Source: Petrolisthes cinctipes (taxonomy: Eukaryota > Arthropoda > Malacostraca > Decapoda > Porcellanidae). From it: a DNA stretch of 64,000 nucleotides. How positions within the stretch are numbered: the first letter of the stretch is position 1; each line of letters opens with the position of its first letter. Below are positions 57,372 to 64,000 of this stretch, in pieces. The notes below the pieces were generated by a model. It ran no database searches, was not told the origin of the DNA, and saw nothing but the letters and a program-made list of their open reading frames with translations. The stretch spans positions 1 to 64,000 of the forward strand of contig JAWQEG010000505.1 in assembly GCA_033782935.1 (NCBI GenBank), given 5' to 3'. Position numbers and translations under genes: made by a program.

Positions 57372-57529
57372 TGAAGGACCCTGTGATATAGTCAGAAAAT
57401 AGGAGGTTAGTGACTCCTTTAATTAAACATTGCCACGAAACACCACCTATGTTGAATGAGCGTGTTTCGTGGCATAGTCTGGAGGAATCAGTAGCCACCA
57501 AGTCTCATACACGATTACAGGGTCCTTAA
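57372..57529. mobile_element. Hairpin element HP13 (subfamily b)
   Basis: AAGGACCCTGTGATATAGTC left and CGATTACAGGGTCCTTAA right. Inner arms ATTGCCACGAAACACCACCT and GTGTTTCGTGGCATAGTCTG. Best representative of subfamily b. Confidence 0.82.
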
Positions 57530-57702
57530 TTAATCCCAAAACGTCAAGAAGTGCAATGAATGAACCGGTGAACTTACGCCAGATAATGAAGAAAAAAAAT
57601 ATGAAAAGGTTGAGGCAGCAAGTACTATTGGCCTCAACAATTCGTATACACACGCTGTTCTTTTCGAGAGTTGATAACATACAGAAAATGTATGACTACG
57701 TA

Positions 57703-57872
57703 CACTCGTGATACGTAATCCCTGACCAGAGACGAACGGCAGGCACCACACACACATACCCTGCATTCGAACTCAGCCTCTATAGGTGCACTGGGTGAGG
57801 AAATGAGCAATACCAGGCGATTCGAAGCTTTCTGCTCCTCACACTCTGGTCAGAAATTATGTATCACGAGTG
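57703..57872. mobile_element. MITE-E copy 2 (170 bp)
   Basis: CACTCGTGATACGTAATCCC left, complement at the right ending ATTATGTATCACGAGTG, flanked by TA (57701-57702, 57873-57874). Confidence 0.8.
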
Positions 57873-58058
57873 TACCTGCAACACATCATCATAGGGAATC
57901 TGTCAACACAATTCTATTTTCTTTTTCACGGGGAACTACGTAAAAAAAAAAAAAAAAAAAAGTCCCTCAAAGCAAATGGACATAAGGTCGAGTTCTGTTT
58001 CAGTCTGATGGGTCTCCCAAGCACATTAATTAGTGAAAAGAACAAGTCTTGCAAATAC

Positions 58059-58222
58059 ATAAGGGGATATATTTGTACACTTTTGGTACAGTAGAGGGAC
58101 ATGATACCTCCTAAGTGAGTCAGGAAACAGGACCAGATAAGCAAAAAGTAATGGTGTCCTGTTGCTTGGAACACTTTGGAAAAATCGGTTGTCGCAGATT
58201 AATTAACCAACACCAATAAAGT
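58059..58222. mobile_element. Hairpin element HP14 (subfamily c), degenerate
   Basis: ATAAGGGGATATATTTGTAC start, CAGGAAACAGGACCAGATAA on the left arm, GTCCTGTTGCTTGGAACACT on the right arm. Cores eroded. Confidence 0.6.
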
Positions 58223-58317
58223 CTGAACACGACCTCGAGGCAGGCAGAAGAATAGGAGTCGACAGCGAGGGAGACTGGTGAAGGGAGGAAACGTGTGGAT
58301 AATCCTTTGGGATGAAG

Positions 58318-58545
58318 GGAAGAAGAGAGGTGGAGATAGGAAGAGAGAAAGGTGGATGTTAGGAGAGAAGCAGGTGGAGATAGGGAGAGAGAAAGGTGGA
58401 TGTTAGGAGAGAAGCAGGTGGAGATAGGGAGAGAGGAAGGTGGATGTAGAGAGTTAGAAAGGTGGATGTTAGGAGAGAAGCAGGTGGAGATAGGTAGAGA
58501 GGAAGGTGGATGTAGGGAGAGGAAGGTGGAGATGGAGAGATAGGA
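58318..58545. repeat. GGTGGATGTTAGGAGAGAAG minisatellite
   Basis: Purine-rich units of ~50-60 bp (GGTGGAGATAGGGAGAGAGA and GGTGGATGTTAGGAGAGAAG), about four copies. It leads straight into the 23-bp array. Confidence 0.85.
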
Positions 58546-58547
58546 GA

Positions 58548-59075
58548 CAGTCAATGTGTATGAAGGGGACAGTCAATGTGTATGAAGGGGACAGTCAATG
58601 TGTTTGAAGGGGACAGTCAAGGTGTTGGAAGGGGACAGTCAATGTGTATGAAGGGGACAGTCAAGGTGTATGAAGGAGACAGTCAATGTGTATGAAGGGG
58701 ACAGTCAAGGTGTATGAAGGGGACAGTCAAGGTGTATGAAGGGGACAGTCAAGGTGTATGAAGGGGACAGTCAAGGTGTTGGAAGGGGACAGTCAAGGTG
58801 TTGGAAGGGGACAGTCAAGGTGTTGGAAGGGGACAATCAAGGTATATGAAGGGGACAGTCAAGGTGTATGAAGGGGACAGTCAAGGTGTATGAAGGGGAC
58901 AGTCAAGGTGTATGAAGGAGACAGTCAAGGTGTATGAAAGGGACAGTCAAGGTGTATGAAGGGGACAGTCAAGGTGTATGAAGGGGACAGTCAAGGTGTT
59001 GGAAGGGGACAGTCAAGGTATATGAAGGGGACAGTCAAGGTGTTGGAAGGGAACAGTCAAGGTGTTGGAAGGAGG
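58548..59075. repeat. 23-bp minisatellite at the 3' end of the IR gene
   Basis: About 23 tandem copies of GTCAAGGTGTATGAAGGGGACA with GTTGG/GTATG variants. Its right-most units supply the last residues and the stop codon of the receptor gene on the minus strand. Confidence 0.92.
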
Positions 59076-59263
59076 GAGCAACCATATGACTTGTGCATCA
59101 TCTCGAAGCAGAAGACGCTGCAGCTGACGACCCACGCGATCCCCAGCAGGAGGAAGAGGCCCTTCAAGTGGTTAGTGGTGAGGGGCCTCTCCACTCCGGC
59201 ACCCACGCCCTGGTCTCCGTCATCGTGGGGTTCAAAGGTGTACTTCAGGGATCGTATCTCGGT
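59057..59263 (-). CDS. IR gene exon 5 (M4 and terminus)
   Basis: 207 nt. Acidic linker (FEPHDDGDQG), PLTTNHLKGLF and M4 (LLLGIAWVVSCSVFCFEMM). The last residues CSLLPTP and the TGA (59057-59059) fall in the first minisatellite units. Acceptor: a good pyrimidine tract then CACCAAG. Confidence 0.82.
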   Translation of the reverse strand, partial: TEIRSLKYTFEPHDDGDQGVGAGVERPLTTNHLKGLFLLLGIAWVVSCSVFCFEMMHKSYGCSLLPTP

Positions 59264-60201
59264 CTTGGTGAGAATGAGAGAAAGAAAGATGCACTTTCCC
59301 AGATACGGTTAAGGGGAGATTTACATTTTGTTAATTGGAATGGCTACTGATTACTCCAAACTATACAAGAAAACATACTCTCTCAATGGTACTATAATAA
59401 TAGGAGATTTGTTTCATAGCATAGTATGGAGGAATTAGAGACCTTCAAATTCACCAACAAAAGAATCTCCCCTTAAGCGAATTGGTGACCACTGATTCCT
59501 CTCCTTTAAGGGCCATGTATTTTGTAAGCGACCTGATTGCTATTGTTTTCTCCTGACTATGTCACTAAACAAAGTTCTTCACCATAGGTGGTGTATCGTG
59601 GCATTATATGAAGGACTTAGTAATCTCCAAATTTTCTTACCAAATAACATGATCCTTAATGAAATTATATACTGTTTTTGGAGTTGTCTAGAGTCACCAT
59701 AACACTATTTATCATCATTACCTATACTCCTAGTCTATTATATTTCTTTCAGCAAAAGTTCAAAAATAGCAGTACTGATCTCGCTGGCTTATGTATAATA
59801 ATGAACGACTTCAACATCATGTCTGATTATTAATATATAAAAAATATAATTACAGGTTATATAATTGGTCTCACAGATTGAACACTCAACTCTCACTTTA
59901 CTATACAAGCAATACTTTATCCTTTTGGAACTACACCTAAAAAGAAATAAAAAGATTAAATGCACAGAGCCATTGTACTCGTCATCAACATCGTCTAATT
60001 CATGGCTTCAGAAGTACGTGCTAAAGAGTCAATGTACTATGAGTAGTCATCGTCATCATTGTGCTGCATGTGACCTTCCTTGCATACGGTCGCCTAACCT
60101 ATTATCAGTTCCCTACAAATCACTCAGAATTGTCACCAACATAACCCAAACGAACCCACACACTGATTCTATCCCATATAAATGTTGGTATTTACAGTTA
60201 A

Positions 60202-60257
<56 letters not shown>

Positions 60258-60673
60258 TTTGGTCCCTATGTCTCACCTTTAACCAGTGCTCAAATAACCC
60301 AGTTTGCGCCATATTCTTGATGGCTCTGTCAAACTTGGTCTGCCAGGGAACGTTTTTCCTGAAGGCTATGCTGTGCCCGATGGCGAAGAAAATCTCGTTC
60401 ATTGTGTACCAATCGTTGATCTGCGCCGGGGGTTGGGTGGGGTTGGGTTGAGTGGGTTGCGGGAGAAAGAGGTCAATTTTAGTATTTTTTTTGTTTTTCA
60501 TGACTGAGGTGTGTTACTATACCTTGTTGCACTGTAGTCTATGTAAATATTTTCTAGTGTATCATAATGTAGTATGGTGTTTGCGAGTGTCCTACCTATT
60601 GTGTGTTGTAGTGTTTGTCAGTAATTATTGGTATTTACAGTGTACAAGTGTGTGTGTGTGTGTGTGTGTGTCT

Positions 60674-60716
<43 letters not shown>

Positions 60717-60723
60717 TGTGTCT

Positions 60724-60801
<78 letters not shown>

Positions 60802-63538
60802 TGCTCGGCACATTTTAGTTTAATTTCTTAATTAATTTTGTGAATACGTTGAGGTATAGTGCAATATATAACGATAATTCAATACCAGTACTTAACTCTC
60901 TAATTTCCATCTATACCACACAAAAATGAAAACTGAGTACACTGACTGTCACAGTAAAACATATTATTCTACGTGGCATTCATAAATTGTCGAAAAAACT
61001 ATAACCATCATAATATATTCTTCCTGTATTGATAATATTGTCACAGATGCCTCCATATTATTGCAGAAAATAAATTGTTTTAATGTTCATCCTAGCAGGG
61101 GTTCTGTTTTGCAGCATAGTTTGAAAGAATCAGGAGCCCTTATGTTTGTCGATAACAATGACTACTGGTGGTTTCCTCCTTCACTGAACCTCATGTGAAG
61201 TAAGTCATAGTACAACACATAATACTGCCAAGGATACATCTCATCTAAATGCATCTTATTTCTTGTTTTCTAACTTCACATTTCCATAATAGACGCAGTG
61301 AGTTAGTCAAACTACATTCACAGATGATGACACTGATACTCAAAGTGCATATTAAGAATTTCCATACTGTTATGGGGACCAACTTTATATGTCAAGTGAA
61401 GGGTTGCCAAGTGAAGGGTTACCGATTATTTTCAACTGTGCTACTAAAAAAATTAGTACCCTCCAATTTTCGAATAATATAATTGAAGATATGCAATCCC
61501 TGTACTCCTTAAACTTTTTCACTAAGAAGAGTATTTTATCTTACTTAGGTTACGTTAGGTAATATGTGCTTATTTAATAAATCCTGGAGGACGTGGGCGA
61601 CTAATTGGTGGACAAGGGATTCCTCCAGACTAGCCTATGCTACAGGTCAGTTCCTCTGCAGGAAAACGGAGAGAACCTAGTGTTTCGTGGCATAGTTTGG
61701 AGGCATTAGTAGCCATCCAATTCGACCACTAGAGATTACCTCATTCAGAAGACCCTCCCCAACACCCACTCCTACATACGTTATTCTCCATGAAGAGTAA
61801 TCTGTTGTAGAGGAAACTGCCAACGAAGCCGTGGGAACGAGTCTGCATTGAAGCCAACACCTTGTCCATCTCAGGGTACAGGTCAATGAGGGAGCGGACG
61901 GTCTTGTTAGGTGTGTTCTTGAGAGCATCGGACGTGAAGGCTCCAGCGTCATGTGCTGTCAGTCTGGTGGTGCATGGTGGTGGGAAGGTAACTGAGTGAG
62001 TTATTGAAAGAAGGGTTGCTGACATGACCTGGATCCAAATGTCCCCTAAGATTTAAATATTGCGGTACCAATCACTCACCTTTTCCCACCTGCGAACAGC
62101 TGAGCCATGGAGGTGATGCGTGGAGGGAAGTCTGGCCTGGTGAAGATACCAACAAGAGTGGAGGTGAAGGCAGCACAAAGGATGAGACAGGTTATCAGCC
62201 ACAGATACATCAGGAGACGGGGGCTCTGGATTGACCTGAGGGGTGCACTCTGAGCCACCACGGCCCTCAGTAGTCCCAGTTCAGTATTCCACTCTCGCCC
62301 CTGACACACTGCCTGAAGGAGGAGCAGAAGATGGTCTGTTCTCATATGAGCCCTTAAACAACGGGAAATATTTTTTGGTTTTTCTCCCTGCCCAACAAAT
62401 ATTTATGCTTTCTATAGGTGGTCTTCTTATCCTAATACTGAATACCATTTATCGTTTAATATCATCAGACAAGGGAAATGCATTACAAAAAAGATCAAGG
62501 GGCAAAACTCACCTGAATGGCAAAGCAAGAAGAAACTAAGATTGTGGCGGTGACCAGTAGCCCCCAGATGAGAAGACTGAAAGGCTTCACCAGGTTGGCC
62601 CACTCAGGTAACGGCGCAGGTACCCTCAGGAATACCTTCACATAATCCTGTATTGTGTTGTAACTCATTGAAAAGGCTTTATTGCGCTCTATGGAGGTGA
62701 AAAAACTGTTAAGAGTAAAATTGCATTCGCCCCTGTGAAGCATACCCAGCAATCCTAACCACTTCCCATTCTCCATCACTCCCCATATCTCATCCACAGG
62801 GGGATGAGATAAAGTATAGGAAAAGTTGAGTTTGTTGGCCAGTTGCTCTATCATATTCATATAAACTCCTACTATCTTGTTGTCTGGACTCTTCAGGTAC
62901 AGAAATGGTTTATCTGTAGTCCATGAGCAAAGGTGAAAGGTAGCTTGACAGGTGTTGGGGAAGCGGTCTGGAAAGAGGGACTCCCATATGGAGAAAGTTT
63001 GGGGATTCCAGTGGCCCAAGTAGTGAGGTGAAGGTGAACAGAAGGGCAGGAGAGTGAAGGCAGCCAGTGAACCTGGGTCACCTGACACTGGCGTCAGCAG
63101 TGCCAGGTTGTACACACCACTCAGCCAGGGTTCCTTCAGCAAAGTTGAGGCGTCATAGTCAGATCCCAAATTCACAAGAAGTAGGTTTCTGGGTGCTACT
63201 TTAGTTTTGAGCAACATAAAGTTTAAAAAGACTGGGAAATTATCAAAGAACACCAAATGGAGTAAAGGGCCAGTGGATAAAAACTGGAGTGGTTGCTCCC
63301 TGAGAATCACATTTTGGACAATGATTGGTAGAGAAGGAGAAAAGAGTAGAGTCAGACTTGCTTTGCTTGCTGGACCTTCCACCACTTGTTGCAACACCTG
63401 GACTCCAAGCCATGACATATCGCTCATGTTGGCTGCCTGCAGAGACCACTTGGCTGCAAACTTTGTGAGGCCATCTGGTGCAGCGGTGATGATGGTGGGC
63501 GTTACCAACAACACCAGGATCACCAACTTCAGTTCCAT
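59057..63538 (-). CDS. Divergent ionotropic receptor (IR/iGluR family), five exons, 597 residues
   Basis: Minus-strand gene: exons 63538-62513, 62312-62080, 61963-61780, 60420-60277, 59263-59057. All introns are GT-AG and the joined frame is continuous (1794 nt including stop). Predicted receptor: signal peptide (residues 1-20, LKLVILVLLV), an extracellular N-terminal part, and an S1 ligand-binding half around 205-305 with Arg285 where glutamate receptors hold the ligand-contacting Arg (inference). M1 is at ~318-340, a pore-loop region ~345-370, M3 ~373-397 ending TSTLVGIFTRP, the S2 half ~400-545, M4 ~563-583 and a short tail. There is no long amino-terminal domain, as in divergent IRs, which form ligand-gated cation channels in chemosensory membranes. 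The subfamily cannot be named from sequence alone. An additional 3' exon is possible, since the stop lies in a minisatellite. Confidence 0.88.
59309..59476. mobile_element. Hairpin element HP15 (subfamily a) in IR intron 4
   Basis: TTAAGGGGAGATT at the left and AATCTCCCCTTAA at the right, perfect 13-bp outer ends. Arms of ~70 bp include GATTACTCCAAACTATACAA and ATAGCATAGTATGGAGGAAT. The left end begins 46 bp after the exon 5 acceptor on the genomic map, so it is within intron 4. Confidence 0.88.
59500..59659. mobile_element. Hairpin element HP16 (subfamily b) in IR intron 4
   Basis: Left CTGACTATGTCACTAAACAA, right GGTGTATCGTGGCATTATAT, end AACATGATCCTTAA. More diverged than HP15, 24 bp away from it. 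Confidence 0.65.
60206..60252. repeat. (GT)n in IR intron 4
   Basis: About 23 GT units, 25 bp from the exon 4 donor. Confidence 0.95.
60277..60420 (-). CDS. IR gene exon 4
   Basis: 144 nt, 48 codons of S2 (INDWYTMNEIFFAIGHSIAF ... FEHWLK), matching the typical end of the IR ligand-binding lobe before M4. Acceptor CCGGCGCAG, donor GTGAGA, phase 0. Confidence 0.85.
60648..60800. repeat. Long (GT)n with GTCTGT interruptions in IR intron 3
   Basis: About 150 bp of GT repeats. The preceding segment ATTGGTATTTACAGTGTACA resembles that before the intron-4 tract (TTGGTATTTACAGTTAACA), so the two (GT)n loci are probably related copies. Confidence 0.93.
61090..61165. mobile_element. Half hairpin element HP17 in IR intron 3
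   Basis: Right-arm core only: TTGCAGCATAGTTTGAAAGA then ATCAGGAGCCCTTATG. Confidence 0.5.
61590..61745. mobile_element. Hairpin element HP18 (subfamily a) in IR intron 3
   Basis: Left AGGGATTCCTCCAGACTAGC, right TTTCGTGGCATAGTTTGGAG with GTAGCCATCCAATTCGACCA. It ends ~35 bp from the exon 3 donor. Confidence 0.72.
61780..61963 (-). CDS. IR gene exon 3
   Basis: 184 nt of S2 (LTAHDAGAFTSDALKNTP... SFLYNRLLFMENN). Acceptor CACCACCAG completes the split Arg420 codon. Donor GTATGT, phase 0. Confidence 0.87.
62080..62312 (-). CDS. IR gene exon 2
   Basis: 233 nt. Pore-loop region (AVVAQSAPLRSIQSPR) and M3 (LLMYLWLITCLILCAAFTST), then GIFTRPDFPPRITSMAQL. Acceptor CTCCTTCAG, donor GTGAGTG; ends in phase 2. 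Confidence 0.88.
62513..63538 (-). CDS. IR gene exon 1
   Basis: Codons 1-342, starting at ATG 63538 (MELKLVILVLL). The in-frame upstream extension to 63697 lacks a better signal peptide, so this start is preferred. Covers the extracellular part, S1 and M1 (PFSLLIWGLLVTATILVSSC). Potential N-glycosylation sites are at Asn37, Asn238 and Asn273. Donor GTGAGT at 62512, phase 0. Confidence 0.88.
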
Positions 63539-64000
63539 GGAGAGGCTTGGTACTAATAAACAAGGATCAAGAAGGCCGATATCTACAGAGCGAACGAGTG
63601 TGTGAGTGTATACGCAGCAACAACCGTAAATCCAGTCCCATGTGTGCAAACAAGAGAAGTAAGCAAGTGGACAACAATCGGTTTGCTTTACCCACACCCT
63701 TGCTCTTACTGTCTCTGCTGATCCTTCCTACCTACTGTATGGATTACCTGTCTGCGCAAGGCATTGGGCGACATCCTTATAATTCTTTAATTATCATTGA
63801 TCCAAGATTGCTTAATAACCTCTTTGACATTCTGTCAATAATAGAATAATAACGTCTTCTAAACTTGACTCCATATTACCGTCTGCAGCTCTGTTCCATC
63901 GACTGAACAATTAAGCAACCGACTCTACTTGGTGAATTGTGGATAACTTTTGATTCCAATATAGGGATGACACTTATAGACTCTCACCTTAAGGCCCCTG
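63539..64000. other. IR gene upstream flank
   Basis: Presumed 5' UTR and promoter side of the receptor gene on the minus strand. I see no convincing TATA box, upstream exon or repeat. Confidence 0.5.

Noticed and set aside
58548..59075. Possible CRISPR array
   Set aside because: Direct tandem 23-bp units with no unique spacers, in eukaryotic DNA: a minisatellite.
62495..63697. Receptor start at 63697
   Set aside because: The frame is open upstream, but the ATG at 63538 is followed at once by a classic hydrophobic signal peptide; the upstream residues look like translated 5' UTR.

Overview
This window looks like gene-poor, repeat-dense arthropod DNA, most likely from a decapod crustacean. 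The evidence is an interstitial (TTAGG)n-type block (3.34-3.58 kb), very dense CT/GA/GT/CA microsatellites, arthropod-style LINE and Ty3/Gypsy relatives, and one multi-exon receptor of the arthropod ionotropic-receptor (IR) family. The species cannot be named from sequence alone. There is no bacterial-type operon, rRNA gene or convincing tRNA gene.

Layout. 0-7.9 kb: almost only simple and tandem repeats (GACA/GATA, CT, GA, GAA, a ~22-bp ATGCTCC minisatellite and the telomere-like block). 7.9-8.65 kb: a cluster of palindromic elements joined at TTAA, one carrying a nested MITE. 10.7-15.4 kb: one minus-strand Ty3/Gypsy element with both LTRs, a CHCC-type gag and a tRNA-Trp-type primer site. These place it in the CsRn1 clade. 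It has lost nearly all of its integrase. 17.4-18.8 kb: a 5'-truncated CR1/L2-like LINE. 18.8-27 kb: microsatellites, kilobase polypyrimidine tracts and more palindromes. 27-30.4 kb: several inverted-repeat elements and an RTE-like reverse transcriptase relic. 32.5-55.1 kb: three near-full-length copies (one plus, two minus) of the same RNase H-bearing I-group non-LTR retrotransposon. Two have clear target-site duplications and the third a short likely one. All three are disabled by different lesions. 55-59 kb: more palindromes, MITEs and a 23-bp minisatellite. 59.06-63.54 kb: a five-exon minus-strand IR gene encoding a predicted 597-residue membrane receptor. This is the only convincing host gene.

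The most unusual feature is a set of short palindromic elements, about eighteen full, partial or diverged members. They share a hairpin core (ATTCCTCCAAACTATGCCA on one arm, its complement on the other) but have at least three different outer ends, most of them bounded by TTAA. A second family, G-rich on one arm and C-rich on the other and also bounded by TTAA, occurs five times. The two families abut at shared TTAA sites, are invaded by TA-flanked MITEs and by a full LINE, and lie in introns of the IR gene. The nesting gives a relative order of insertion events.

Limits: all calls come from reading the sequence. Splice sites were placed by eye from GT/AG and reading-frame continuity. Clade names rest on motifs, not on phylogeny.
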